Positions 51,960-61,624 are shown, counted from the first letter of the stretch. The stretch: 64,000 nucleotides of DNA from Candidatus Roizmanbacteria bacterium UBA1450 (GCA_002329205.1 DCTC01000001.1:22031-86030); one strand, 5' to 3'. Made by a program: numbers and translations. Notes: generated by a model not told the origin, from the sequence alone.

Positions 51960-52568
51960 TTATTGCCGCAACTTAACTTTCGTCTGATATTGCAGAGCAG
52001 TTACCCCCAGTGCCGGATTCGGAACTCTCCGATTGTATGTCACCGTATAGGAAAAACTCACTACTGGTGCAGTATACGTAGATTTCATGACACAACCGAT
52101 TTGGAAATCTGAAATATTGACACGAATATTATGAACTGTTACGTCAAATGAAGGTGAACCGTTGGCCCGGTATCGCAAATCATCTCCGTCCAGGACGTAT
52201 TGAAACTGATCTGAATTTTCGTTCACAAATACAAAATCTCTTCCAATTTCACCTGTTACAGGGTCTGGTGTCGAAGAATTATAGCCGAGACCGGCATTAT
52301 TGCAAATATTCTGCGGCACAGCAGAACTTTCAAATATTCCATCAGCATCGCTGATCATTCTGTCCCCTTCTCGCATAATCCGTTCCTTCATAAGCTGCAT
52401 GATATAGTCGCCTTGCCGCTTGGTTTCAGTTATTTCATAGATTTTAATCTGCTGCTGGAGAATAACATACAGAATACTGAACACTGCCGGCATAAGAATT
52501 CCGAGAAGTGCTATAACAACAAGAACTTCAATAATGGTATATGCTTTTTGAAATAGTTTCTTTTTCAT
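51960..52568 (-). CDS. Pseudopilin (GspJ/PilW-like)
   Basis: 202 residues with prepilin signal 'QKAYTIIEVLVVIALLG' where the residue before the cut is Ala rather than Gly. The beta-rich C-terminal part resembles minor pilins of the J/W type. It is 1 bp from the next upstream pseudopilin gene. Confidence 0.75.
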   Translation of the reverse strand: MKKKLFQKAYTIIEVLVVIALLGILMPAVFSILYVILQQQIKIYEITETKRQGDYIMQLMKERIMREGDRMISDADGIFESSAVPQNICNNAGLGYNSSTPDPVTGEIGRDFVFVNENSDQFQYVLDGDDLRYRANGSPSFDVTVHNIRVNISDFQIGCVMKSTYTAPVVSFSYTVTYNRRVPNPALGVTALQYQTKVKLRQ

Positions 52569-52569
52569 C

Positions 52570-53064
52570 TTATTGCCATAATGAATAAACGGTATCTATT
52601 GTTTCAGTCCGCTGAACATTGTCTTCCATCCACGTGACAGTAATAGTCGCCGTTACACGAGTCGCTGTTCCTGCGACATCTTTGCGCATAGTCAGAGTTC
52701 GCCGGAATATCCTCGGATCCTGGGATCCGACTCCAGTAAATCCGCATGTTGATGTATTAAATACCGGTAGAGATGCCAATGTATTTGCTATTGCTATCGC
52801 ATTGTTTGCGCAATATGTTCTGCCCGCCACAGTAGCATAATTTTGAAATGCTACCCAATCTGCTTCTCGTTCGCCATCCAGCCATTCTTTCAAGTCCTGC
52901 ACATAATGCGTCGCATACAATTTATGCTGATTGTAGGACATAGTATGGACAAGCTGCATGGTAAATCCGACAGCAGAAATGAGAACCAGACTTACCAAAG
53001 TCATAAATACAATAACCTCGACAAGACTGAACGCCTGCTGGTTTTGTTTAGTTTTAGCAGTCAT
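52570..53064 (-). CDS. Pseudopilin (GspI/PilV-like)
   Basis: 164 residues from the ATG at 53064. Signal 'NQQAFSLVEVIVFMTLVS', again with Ala in place of Gly before Phe. One disulfide-capable Cys pair. It overlaps the preceding pseudopilin by 11 nt. Confidence 0.75.
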   Translation of the reverse strand: MTAKTKQNQQAFSLVEVIVFMTLVSLVLISAVGFTMQLVHTMSYNQHKLYATHYVQDLKEWLDGEREADWVAFQNYATVAGRTYCANNAIAIANTLASLPVFNTSTCGFTGVGSQDPRIFRRTLTMRKDVAGTATRVTATITVTWMEDNVQRTETIDTVYSLWQ

Positions 53065-53542
53065 AGGGGTCGCCATAGTGTGCCGGAGTGTTGGGTCCAA
53101 GCTGTAACTGGATACAACGATTTGAACTGTTATGCTTGATTATGATCGAGGTATTCGTACTTGCCGTTCCGTACGGATACGTAAACTGAACCGTTGTAGA
53201 AGATCCTGAACCGATTACCGAGTTTTCCAGAGTCCCCTGACGGTCAAAACCAAAATATGCGCCGCACTGGAGTCGAATAATATAATCAGATGCATCTATT
53301 GTGAAGAATATAACTCTCCCTGCCAATGCACAATTTTGGTCTCCATTCACATCCCGCGCGATCATATCCATTTTCATCCTATCCAATTCGTTCAGTATCA
53401 GATCAGCATCTTTCTTGAGTTGTCTTTCCCGAACCTGCTGGCTGTAGGTACGGGTACTTACCGTAATAAATATAACGATAATTGCCATAACAACTATGAT
53501 TTCAATCAAAGTGAATCCTTTTTTCAATGGATACGTAAACAT
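53054..53542 (-). CDS. Pseudopilin (GspH/FimT-like)
   Basis: 162 residues from the ATG at 53542; 'LKKGFTLIEIIVVMAIIV' with Gly-Phe cleavage and Glu+5. The C-terminus 'CIQLQLGP' is like GspH/FimT minor pilins. Confidence 0.78.
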   Translation of the reverse strand: MFTYPLKKGFTLIEIIVVMAIIVIFITVSTRTYSQQVRERQLKKDADLILNELDRMKMDMIARDVNGDQNCALAGRVIFFTIDASDYIIRLQCGAYFGFDRQGTLENSVIGSGSSTTVQFTYPYGTASTNTSIIIKHNSSNRCIQLQLGPNTPAHYGDPYDC

Positions 53543-53600
53543 ATTGGTACTCGTTAAATCAAAGAAGGTAATCAATAATTGTTATATTTCACAGCAAAAC

Positions 53601-54086
53601 TTACATTACGGCAATGTGAACGACATGTCTTACCAAGGCTAGTATCATGCGAATAACAGGGTTGTTGGTGATTGTTGCTGTAGATGGAGTAACGCTATAT
53701 GTATTCCCCATGCTCTCTAAATTGGTTGAAAGTGTATATGTAGAACAATATGTTGTCGTATTGTTGCATGTTCCTCCGCCTGAGGCACGAGGAGCATACG
53801 TGTATACATTCGTTGCATTGGTCTGAGGATCAGGAGGCAATGGGTATTGAGTGGGGAAGGCTCCGCTGGTAATACTGGTCGGATATACACCGGCAATCTG
53901 GCTGCTTTTAAAAAGTTCAAGATTTGATCTGATTGATTCGACATTCACAATCCTTTTTTGATCTCTCCCGTGACGCAATGAATTAGAATATGATGCCGTG
54001 GCGATACTTAATAGTAAACCAATTATCGCGATGACAACGATTATTTCAATAAGTGTAAAACCTTGATTTATGATATGTTTGCGCAT
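53601..54086 (-). CDS. Type IV pilin-like protein (GspG-like)
   Basis: 161 residues; 'INQGFTLIEIIVVIAIIG', then 'SLRHGRDQKRIVNVESIRSN' in the alpha-1C region, as in GspG/PilA of CPR bacteria. First gene of the minus-strand pseudopilin-pilMNO set. Confidence 0.8.
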   Translation of the reverse strand: MRKHIINQGFTLIEIIVVIAIIGLLLSIATASYSNSLRHGRDQKRIVNVESIRSNLELFKSSQIAGVYPTSITSGAFPTQYPLPPDPQTNATNVYTYAPRASGGGTCNNTTTYCSTYTLSTNLESMGNTYSVTPSTATITNNPVIRMILALVRHVVHIAVM

Positions 54087-54132
54087 AGTTATAAATCAGT
54101 ATAGTACATTTTTAACGAAGAACATATGCTTT

Positions 54133-54783
54133 TTATTTCCTACGGGAAGCATCCAGCAGCCATAAATCAATAGAAAGCTGTGCATTGATATTGTTACGTT
54201 CTGATAAAGACAATAATTCCAGAGCTTTCCTAAGTGATGCAGATACCCAAGGATCTCCTGTTTTCAGTTGTGCATGTAATGCGGTAATAATCAATTTCAG
54301 AAGGTTTCTGGCATCATCGAGCGAAGTAGGCTGCATCAAAGGATGGGACATCCCCGCCAAACCTTGACCTTTGCGGATGGAAGAAATTATCTCTAATATT
54401 TGCGTATTTGCCTTTAGTTCCTCCTTGACTTCAAAGTGTGTATTAACGGTACACCTTGAACGGATAGTCGGGAGGATTGCATCAATTCTTGTTGTGAAAA
54501 GAAGAAACATATGAGTAGTACTCAGCTCTTCTAGCATTTTTAGCATTGCATTTTGAGCTTCAATCGTTGCTTTTTCGAACGAGTGAAATAGAATAGTTCT
54601 ATTTGCCTTCCCGACAAGCTGCAAATCACGTCGCAATTCTCGTATTTGTTCAATCGTAATCGAACTGCCCGAAGGTTCAATAATGATCATTCCGTGTGGA
54701 TTTGAGGGTAATGTTGAAACGATCTGAGGTACTACTTCAAGTATCTCCTGCTGTTGTGATAATTGGATGATCTGCGGGTGCAT
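54133..54783 (-). CDS. holB: DNA polymerase III delta'-like clamp-loader protein
   Basis: 216 residues with the AAA+ clamp-loader pattern 'KATIEAQNAMLKMLEE', 'MFLLFTTRIDAILPTIRSRC' (sensor 1/SRC motif). The P-loop half is short and lacks a Walker A, as in delta'. An unusually small version; it sits between the two pilus gene groups. Confidence 0.75.
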   Translation of the reverse strand: MHPQIIQLSQQQEILEVVPQIVSTLPSNPHGMIIIEPSGSSITIEQIRELRRDLQLVGKANRTILFHSFEKATIEAQNAMLKMLEELSTTHMFLLFTTRIDAILPTIRSRCTVNTHFEVKEELKANTQILEIISSIRKGQGLAGMSHPLMQPTSLDDARNLLKLIITALHAQLKTGDPWVSASLRKALELLSLSERNNINAQLSIDLWLLDASRRK

Positions 54784-54834
54784 AGGTATGAGTAATAGAG
54801 TTGAATTTTATGGTAAATACCTTATATTGGATAT

Positions 54835-56556
54835 ATGGGTATTTCTCCAAAAGAATTCTTAATTAAGCTTGTTCAAAAAGGTGTTGTTGATCAACAGGTT
54901 GCCTCTCAATATGAGGTAGACAGTCTGAAACGAAATCTCCCTATTGACCGTTACTTGCTACAGTATACCAATATCTCGAGCGAGGAGATTATGAAAACAA
55001 AGGCTGATCTTCTCAATGTACCTTACGTAAATATCTCAACAACAGCAGTTGATCCGCAGGCGTTGAAATTCATACCGCAGGCAATAGCTGAACGTCATAC
55101 CATTATGCCGTACATGTATGATCAACAAGCAAAAAAACTTTATGTCGCGACCTCTGATCCCTTGAATGTGAGCCTCCAGGATTTTATCGAGATGAAGACA
55201 GGATCGAAGGCAGTACTGGCACTCGCATTGGAAGAAGATATCGCAAAATCAATAACCGTTGCATACACAAAAAATCTCTCACCTGAAGTTGAGCAGGCAT
55301 TGCAGCAGGTTGCTCCGGCAAAACCAGCACAAGAAACGCCATCCATTCAAACAAGTACTGACTTTACCAATGCTCCAATTGCAAAAATCGTCAATACCAT
55401 TTTGGAATTTGCGGTTAAAAGCCGAGCCTCTGATATCCATATCGAAGCTCAGGAACTGAAGACAAGAATCCGATACCGTATCGACGGTATCCTTCAGGAA
55501 AAACTGTCTTTACCTGCAAGTATTCATGAGTCGCTCGTCTCTCGTATCAAAATTCTGTCCGAAATGAAGATAGACGAGAAACGAATTCCTCAGGACGGAC
55601 GGTTCAATTTTAAAACCCCTGAAGAAGAAATTGATCTCCGTGTGTCTACGCTTCCCACCGTCCATGGGGAAAAAATTGTTATGCGACTTCTGCGGAAAAG
55701 CGGAGGTATGCCGACACTACAGGAACTGGGACTTGATGGCTCTCAACTACAGCGCTTTGAAGAGGGAATTTCCCGATCTTACGGAATTGTATTGGTTACC
55801 GGGCCGACAGGTTCCGGTAAAACCACAACATTGTATTCTGTGTTGAACAAACTGAATACCAAAGCCGTAAACATTGTCACGCTCGAAGACCCGGTAGAAT
55901 ATCAGATTGAAGGAATCAATCAGGTTCAAATCAATTCACAGGCCGGATTGACATTCGCAGCAGGTCTGAAGTCATTTCTCAGACAGGACCCCAATATTAT
56001 TCTCGTCGGAGAAATCCGTGATAAAGAAACGACACAGCTTGCTATCCAGGCTGCTCTCACGGGACATCTTGTTTTCTCAACACTTCATACCAATGATTCC
56101 GCCACCGCAGTTCCCCGACTTACCGATTTGGGAGGTGAACCGTTCCTTATTGCCTCCGTACTCAGTGTAATCATGGCACAGCGTATCGTACGACGAGTCT
56201 GTGATAATTGTAAAGAAACCTATGAACCACCGACAGAAGTTCAACAAAAAGTCAAAGACGTCCTCGGTCCGGTTTTGCCCAAACAGTATCAGGATGGAGC
56301 TCCTGTTTTACTGACACGAGGAAAAAAATGTGAAGAGTGCAACAACTCCGGATACAAAGGACGAATCGGGATTTATGAGATACTCAGAACATCCCCGGCA
56401 ATCAATGATCTGGTTTTGAAAGGTGCTTCGTCGCATGAAATCGAACAGCAGGCACAAAAAGAAGGCATGATACTTATGAAACAGGACGGTTTTCTCAAAG
56501 CAGTCAAAGGAATTACGACAATCGAAGAAGTTATGAGAGTTACAGAGACATCTTAA
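54835..56556 (+). CDS. pilB: Type IV pilus assembly ATPase PilB
   Basis: 573 residues: N-terminal MshEN-like domain, Walker A 'GPTGSGKTTT' (~322), Asp box, Walker B 'DPNIILVGEIRDKET', His box 'HLVFSTLHTNDS' and a CxxC-x(n)-CxxC zinc site ('CDNC', 'CEEC'). Powers pilus extension. TATATT (54823-54828) is 6 nt before the ATG. Confidence 0.95.
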   Translation: MGISPKEFLIKLVQKGVVDQQVASQYEVDSLKRNLPIDRYLLQYTNISSEEIMKTKADLLNVPYVNISTTAVDPQALKFIPQAIAERHTIMPYMYDQQAKKLYVATSDPLNVSLQDFIEMKTGSKAVLALALEEDIAKSITVAYTKNLSPEVEQALQQVAPAKPAQETPSIQTSTDFTNAPIAKIVNTILEFAVKSRASDIHIEAQELKTRIRYRIDGILQEKLSLPASIHESLVSRIKILSEMKIDEKRIPQDGRFNFKTPEEEIDLRVSTLPTVHGEKIVMRLLRKSGGMPTLQELGLDGSQLQRFEEGISRSYGIVLVTGPTGSGKTTTLYSVLNKLNTKAVNIVTLEDPVEYQIEGINQVQINSQAGLTFAAGLKSFLRQDPNIILVGEIRDKETTQLAIQAALTGHLVFSTLHTNDSATAVPRLTDLGGEPFLIASVLSVIMAQRIVRRVCDNCKETYEPPTEVQQKVKDVLGPVLPKQYQDGAPVLLTRGKKCEECNNSGYKGRIGIYEILRTSPAINDLVLKGASSHEIEQQAQKEGMILMKQDGFLKAVKGITTIEEVMRVTETS

Positions 56557-56587
56557 ACATTAGCATTAATTATTACCCAATTTTATT

Positions 56588-57640
56588 ATGAAACTTGAAG
56601 AATTATTTCAACAAACGCTCGACAAATCAGCATCGGACCTCCACATTATTCCGGATTACCCGCCGATGCTTCGTGTGTACAGTGAGCTTGCTCCGGTACC
56701 TGGGACAGAAGCTCTCTCCAAAGAAGATACAAAAACTCTTCTGGAAAAAATATTGAATGAAGCTCAGCTTGATGAGTTGCACACCAACAGAGAGACTGAT
56801 TTCGGTCTGGAATGGGGAGATGTACGCTTCCGTGTCAATTATTACTATGCTAAAGGTGGACTCGCAGGAGCATTCCGGCTTATCCCGAAGAAAATTAAAA
56901 CTATAGAAGAACTGGCCATCCCGACAACACTTCACAAACTTGCAAAAACAACGAATGGTTTGATTCTTCTGACGGGACCAACCGGGGAAGGAAAATCAAC
57001 CACCATCTCCGCATTGTTGAACGAGATCAACATGACAGAAAAAAAGCATATTATCACCATCGAAGACCCTATCGAATTCACGTATCCAGTCGGGAAATCG
57101 ATCATCTCTCAGCGGGAACTTCATTCTGACACACATTCCTGGGTAAAAGCACTCCGGTCTGTACTGCGTGAAGATCCTGACGTAGTACTCATCGGCGAAA
57201 TGCGTGACCAGGAAACAATACAGGCTGCCCTCACTATCGCCGAAACCGGACATCTTGTCTTTTCAACACTCCACACCAATAGTACACCTGAAGCAATAAA
57301 TCGTATCATTGATGTATTCCCAGGTCATCAGCAGAATCAAATACGTAATCAGCTGGCGACGGTATTGAAAGCGGTTGTGTATCAACGGCTTGTCCCCAAA
57401 ACACAGAAAAACGGCCGAGTTCCGTCGCTTGAAATATTGTTCAATGTGCCGGCAGTTTCTGCTCTTATCCGCGAAGGGAAGATTTTTATGATTGACAATG
57501 TTCTTGAGACAGGGGAAGAGCATGAGATGATTCTTTTTGACAAGTATCTTTCGAGACTTTACAAGCAAAATCTTATTTCCCGGGAAGATGCATATTCTTA
57601 TGCCATTCGACCCAAAGAAATTGAAAAATTTATGGCTTAA
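56588..57640 (+). CDS. pilT: Type IV pilus retraction ATPase PilT
   Basis: 350 residues: 'SASDLHIIPDYPPMLRV' N-domain, Walker A 'GPTGEGKSTT' (~130), 'DPDVVLIGEMRDQETI', 'GHLVFSTLHTNS'. Depolymerises pili, giving twitching or DNA uptake. 31 bp after pilB and 2 bp before pilC. Confidence 0.95.
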   Translation: MKLEELFQQTLDKSASDLHIIPDYPPMLRVYSELAPVPGTEALSKEDTKTLLEKILNEAQLDELHTNRETDFGLEWGDVRFRVNYYYAKGGLAGAFRLIPKKIKTIEELAIPTTLHKLAKTTNGLILLTGPTGEGKSTTISALLNEINMTEKKHIITIEDPIEFTYPVGKSIISQRELHSDTHSWVKALRSVLREDPDVVLIGEMRDQETIQAALTIAETGHLVFSTLHTNSTPEAINRIIDVFPGHQQNQIRNQLATVLKAVVYQRLVPKTQKNGRVPSLEILFNVPAVSALIREGKIFMIDNVLETGEEHEMILFDKYLSRLYKQNLISREDAYSYAIRPKEIEKFMA

Positions 57641-57642
57641 TC

Positions 57643-58848
57643 ATGCTATTTACATACAAGGCACTTCAGAAAGACTCAACGAAAATCAACGGAGAAATGG
57701 ACGCGAGTTCTGAAAAAGAGATATCGGAGTATTTGAAAAAAAACGGATACTTTCCGATTGAGATCAAGGAAAAGAAACCAAGCTCACTCGACAGTTTCTC
57801 AACACTGCTTCAACAGGTGTCGTTCCAGGATGTAACATACATGACCCGTCAGTTTGCTATTATGCTTGATGCCGGTCTTACCCTCATAGACTCAATTGAG
57901 ATTATCAAGAAACAAGTTCAAAAACCCGCTCTTAAAAAAATGCTTGAAGAGATTGATAAATCACTTCGTGACGGAAAAACATTCTCACAGGCACTTTCAA
58001 AATATCCGAAGCAGTTTTCTCATTTTTATGTCGCCCTTGTCAAATCGGGAGAGGCCTCAGGAAAACTGGACAGTATCCTCGAGAAACTGGCCGAACACAT
58101 GGAAAAGCAACGGGCTTTCCAGCAGAAAATCCGCAATGCTATGATCTATCCTGTAGTTGTTATAACAGCGATGTTTGCGATGATGTTTGTGATGTTTGCG
58201 TTTGTGATGCCACAGCTTCTTTCTTTGTATGAGAACTTCCAGGTTGAACTGCCCCAATCAACGAAGATTATTATGGCTATTTCGAATTTTATGAAAAACT
58301 ATTGGCCATATGTATTGGCGGCAATTATTGCAACTGTGATCGGACTTATTAAACTGAAAAATACAAAAAAGGGGAGCGAGGTATTTGATATGAATATCCT
58401 TAAAGTGCCTGTAATGGGAAATATCGTAAAAACTTCCGGCCTGGTGGATGCAACCAGAACTCTTTCAATCCTTATCTCATCCGGTGTTCCTATCCTTGAT
58501 GGTCTGGTGATCGTCATTGACGTAAACAGCAATATCGTATTTAAACAGGCTTTCCAACGAATAAAAGAGAAAGTTGAGAAAGGTATGTCCGTCGGGTCTG
58601 CCATGTCCAATGAGCCAATCTTCCCCGAATCTCTGACACAGATGGCTATCGTAGGGGAACAAACAGGTCATCTGGATGTCACACTTCTCAAACTATCCGA
58701 GTATTATCAGACCGAATCAGAGATGGCAGTCAAAGGCTTGCTGACAATGATGGAACCTATGATACTTATTGTCTTGGGTGTCTCGGTAGGGTTCCTCGTT
58801 ATGGCTGTCATTACACCGATTTTTTCACTCACGAATTCGTTGCAGTAA
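57643..58848 (+). CDS. pilC: Type IV pilus inner-membrane platform protein PilC
   Basis: 401 residues with two GspF domains, each ending in membrane spans (~165-190, ~215-235, ~375-395); 'RQFAIMLDAGLTLIDSIEII' and 'LSILISSGVPILDGLVIV' are the repeat signatures. Translated closely with pilT. Confidence 0.95.
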   Translation: MLFTYKALQKDSTKINGEMDASSEKEISEYLKKNGYFPIEIKEKKPSSLDSFSTLLQQVSFQDVTYMTRQFAIMLDAGLTLIDSIEIIKKQVQKPALKKMLEEIDKSLRDGKTFSQALSKYPKQFSHFYVALVKSGEASGKLDSILEKLAEHMEKQRAFQQKIRNAMIYPVVVITAMFAMMFVMFAFVMPQLLSLYENFQVELPQSTKIIMAISNFMKNYWPYVLAAIIATVIGLIKLKNTKKGSEVFDMNILKVPVMGNIVKTSGLVDATRTLSILISSGVPILDGLVIVIDVNSNIVFKQAFQRIKEKVEKGMSVGSAMSNEPIFPESLTQMAIVGEQTGHLDVTLLKLSEYYQTESEMAVKGLLTMMEPMILIVLGVSVGFLVMAVITPIFSLTNSLQ

Positions 58849-58856
58849 AAACACAC

Positions 58857-58884
58857 TTGACAAAGACTTTAAAAATACTATAAA
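58857..58884 (+). promoter_or_regulatory. First promoter of the major pilin gene
   Basis: TTGACA (58857-58862), 16 bp, TATAAA (58879-58884). A second -10, TATAAT at 58912-58917, is 7 nt before the ATG. Tandem promoters fit high pilin demand. Confidence 0.65.
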
Positions 58885-58924
58885 GTAGTAATAGTCATTA
58901 CTTATTCTACATATAATTAATATT

Positions 58925-59476
58925 ATGAAAAAAATATCAGAGAAGGCGTTTACTCTTGTCGAACTGCTTATCGTAATTGGTATTATTGGTATTTTGGCTG
59001 TTACGTTGATGGTTTCGCTGAACCCGGCAGAAGCTCAGAGAAAATCAAGAGATGCAAAGCGCATCAAAGACGCAGGAGTACTTGAAAGTGTCATGATTCA
59101 GCTAATCAATGATGGAATTGATGTCGGTACAGCTAATGGTACTCTCGGTGGCCCTGCCTCTAATCCCGCTACAAGTGCAAGTGCGGGTAATGCACAGTCA
59201 CAAGCGTGTGCGAGCAGCTGGCTTGGCCTTAATGTGTGTAACTATCTAAAAAGTGTCCCTACTGATCCACAAAATAACCGAACAACGTCATCAGTCAACT
59301 CGGCAACCACAACAACAGCTCAACTTGCTGTATATCGGGCACGCATATCAAACGGCGAGTATGAAATAAACGTACGCCAAGAATCCCTTTCAAATGCAAC
59401 AAAAGTGACCGGTGACGGAGGAAACAGTAACTCATGGTATGAAGTATTCTCAAGTGGAAATAACGTTTTGAACTGA
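58925..59476 (+). CDS. Major type IV pilin candidate
   Basis: 183 residues; 'SEKAFTLVELLIVIGIIG' with Ala in place of Gly before Phe and Glu+5, then 'NPAEAQRKSRDAKRIKDAG' and a Ser/Thr/Asn-rich globular part with a Cys pair ('ACASSWLGLNVC'). Own tandem promoters and terminator mark it as the abundant subunit. Confidence 0.85.
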   Translation: MKKISEKAFTLVELLIVIGIIGILAVTLMVSLNPAEAQRKSRDAKRIKDAGVLESVMIQLINDGIDVGTANGTLGGPASNPATSASAGNAQSQACASSWLGLNVCNYLKSVPTDPQNNRTTSSVNSATTTTAQLAVYRARISNGEYEINVRQESLSNATKVTGDGGNSNSWYEVFSSGNNVLN

Positions 59477-59493
59477 TAATTTCTGAAATTTAC

Positions 59494-59522
59494 AAAGCGG
59501 GCAGAAATGCCCGCTTTTTTTT
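59494..59522 (+). terminator. Terminator of the pilin gene
   Basis: AAAGCGGGC, loop AGAAAT, GCCCGC followed by eight T residues. Confidence 0.93.
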
Positions 59523-59543
59523 ATGATTCTCCTTCTATGATGA

Positions 59544-59569
59544 TATACCTAATACCTAATACCTAATTA
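59544..59569. repeat. Heptamer array at the end of the O-antigen-ligase-like gene
   Basis: Three tandem copies of the 7-mer AATACCT, imperfect at the edges, ending over the stop codon of the minus-strand gene; on that strand it reads TAGGTAT repeated. Confidence 0.6.
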
Positions 59570-61611
59570 CTCTTTATCTGCTGGAGAAGTTCCTGAGCTT
59601 CAATAAAGTTGGGGCGGAGTTCCAGCGCGTACTCAACGGCATCCGTTGCCTTTTCCTGATACTCGCTGCTTTCGGACTCCTGAGCCATAAGTGAATAAAA
59701 GAGTCCGAGCATATAATAGCTTTGTGCATCGGTCGGTGCAAGCACTGTTGTATATCGCATGCTGTCAAGTGCCCGTTTTAAATCATCAATATCACCGGTC
59801 ATCTGATAATACACATAATTGTTTTTTGCCTTTGTCCGCCAATAGTGGATATTGTCAGGTGATTTTTTCAGGGCGTTGTTATTGGATTCCCGGGAAAGGG
59901 ATATTAACTCTTCTGTGTTCTGCCCCTCACTGTTGAATGAATTGATAAAAGCCAAGTGGGCTAAAGATGTTGAGAGTTTATCCTCATATACATGCTCATA
60001 TTTGTTACCAAGTGCCTGAATATACAGTTGTGATGCAGTAACATAATCTTCCTGTGATTCTGCTTCCTGAGCTCTTTTGTACAAACGGTCTGCCTGGTAA
60101 TAGGAAAGTACATATTCCAGCAGATAAAGACAGGCAGCAACTGTAATCACGATTTGAACTATCCGAATTGTCGAGAATTCTCGTTTCTGCATCTCTCGTT
60201 TTTCCGGCTGGAAAGTCAGATAAGCCATTCCGGGAAGAAGGTAAAAGAATAATTGAATATTTGTGGTAGAGAAGCCAAAAAAATTCGTAATAAGTATGGT
60301 GAGATATGCAAGTAAAAGTGAAAACGTAAAAAGTGATTTATCAATCTGCCTGGAATTTAAAAATGATGCAAAACTTCGCAGAGACACAGAGATTAAAATG
60401 ATATATGCTATGAAACCGATAAACCCAGTTGTCGCAAGATAGTTCAAATATTCATTATGTGCTTTGTTGTATATGAAATCCCATTCTGAAGTCAGATTAT
60501 GTCCTTCTGGTCGCACAAAATAGTAAGCGTATGCGAATGTCTCTGGTCCGCTACCGAAAAGGGGATATCGCACCCCCAAATCAATGGCACCTTGCCAGAC
60601 AATTTTTCTGATCTGAAACGAATCCGTGATCTGGAGATGTTCAGGTGTATTGTCAGGCAAATTGGCACTGCTGAAGGCCACAATACAATACGTAGTTACA
60701 AGAAGAGCTGTAATCAGTACTGTACGATAGAGTATTTTCAAATTTCTCTTCGCGTTATCAGTAATAAGAAGTACGATGCCGATCGCCATACTGACGCCTA
60801 CAGCAAGGAGTGAAGATCGGGATCTGGTGAAAAAAAGTCCTACGACATTCAAAATTAGGTAACAACCGTAGAGATATGTCATGAGATTCGATTTCTTCTC
60901 GTTGATAACAAGCTGGATGAGTTTGAATATGCGTTCTTTTAATCCGGCAACAGACCAAATTGAATCATGTTGTTGTACAAAAGAACTCAGAAAGAAATAA
61001 ACACCGATAAAAAAATGTACCGCAAGGTAGGCTCCAAGCCAGTTCGGTTGACCTAACGTTGAAAACATCCGGACGGCGGGCTGGAACTGGGCTGTCCAGC
61101 AAGCGTTGGTCAACGTACCCGTAAACAATAGACAAGAAAGATCTCCTCCCAGCTTGGCGGGTATGCCCCATAAGATGACCATGACAGAGGATAAAAGTGA
61201 AACCTTCAGTAGATTCTTTATATAATCCACGGTAAATGTCTGTATAAATACAAAAAAGAGTAAAATATACGAAACAATCGAAAACAACCCTCCGTTCCAC
61301 CGCCCGTAATAACCAAATATTGATGTGTGGGTATCGATAGAATAAAAAGCAGAAATTGAAAGTACAGTCACAAAAACTATGAGCATTTTGAGGAGCAAAG
61401 GCAAATACAATTTTGGCCGATGTAAGATATAATGAATTATCCAAATGGCAGCAGACACAATAGTGATGCAGTATATAAAGATCATTTTATTGAACTCAAA
61501 CATTTCAGTCGTACGGGAACTCATGAGGAGCGGTGTGAGAAAGATGAGCAAGTAAAATAAGTAATGAATAATACGAACAAGCAGTGATGAGGTTAGCAAT
61601 TTATTCGACAT
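59563..61611 (-). CDS. O-antigen ligase/polymerase-like membrane protein with TPR tail
   Basis: 682 residues from the ATG at 61611. About a dozen spans, with the large external loop typical of the Wzy/WaaL (O-antigen ligase) family ('LGQPNWLGAYLAVHFFIGVY', 'GSGPETFAYAYYFVRPEGHN', 'NKAHNEYLNYLATTGFIGF' in part). The C-terminal ~180 residues are TPR-like ('TASQLYIQALGN', 'AQSYYMLGLFYSLMAQ'). It may ligate or polymerise surface glycan, or glycosylate pilin next door. TATAAT (plus-strand 61619-61624) is 7 nt before the ATG, inside mreB. Confidence 0.85.
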   Translation of the reverse strand: MSNKLLTSSLLVRIIHYLFYLLIFLTPLLMSSRTTEMFEFNKMIFIYCITIVSAAIWIIHYILHRPKLYLPLLLKMLIVFVTVLSISAFYSIDTHTSIFGYYGRWNGGLFSIVSYILLFFVFIQTFTVDYIKNLLKVSLLSSVMVILWGIPAKLGGDLSCLLFTGTLTNACWTAQFQPAVRMFSTLGQPNWLGAYLAVHFFIGVYFFLSSFVQQHDSIWSVAGLKERIFKLIQLVINEKKSNLMTYLYGCYLILNVVGLFFTRSRSSLLAVGVSMAIGIVLLITDNAKRNLKILYRTVLITALLVTTYCIVAFSSANLPDNTPEHLQITDSFQIRKIVWQGAIDLGVRYPLFGSGPETFAYAYYFVRPEGHNLTSEWDFIYNKAHNEYLNYLATTGFIGFIAYIILISVSLRSFASFLNSRQIDKSLFTFSLLLAYLTILITNFFGFSTTNIQLFFYLLPGMAYLTFQPEKREMQKREFSTIRIVQIVITVAACLYLLEYVLSYYQADRLYKRAQEAESQEDYVTASQLYIQALGNKYEHVYEDKLSTSLAHLAFINSFNSEGQNTEELISLSRESNNNALKKSPDNIHYWRTKAKNNYVYYQMTGDIDDLKRALDSMRYTTVLAPTDAQSYYMLGLFYSLMAQESESSEYQEKATDAVEYALELRPNFIEAQELLQQIKSN

Positions 61612-61624
61612 AATGTCAATTATA
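61609..61624. promoter_or_regulatory. Divergent start codons 1 bp apart
   Basis: CATAATG (61609-61615) holds the ATG of the minus-strand ligase-like gene and the ATG of mreB. The ligase -10 box (61619-61624) lies within mreB codons 3-4. Confidence 0.6.
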
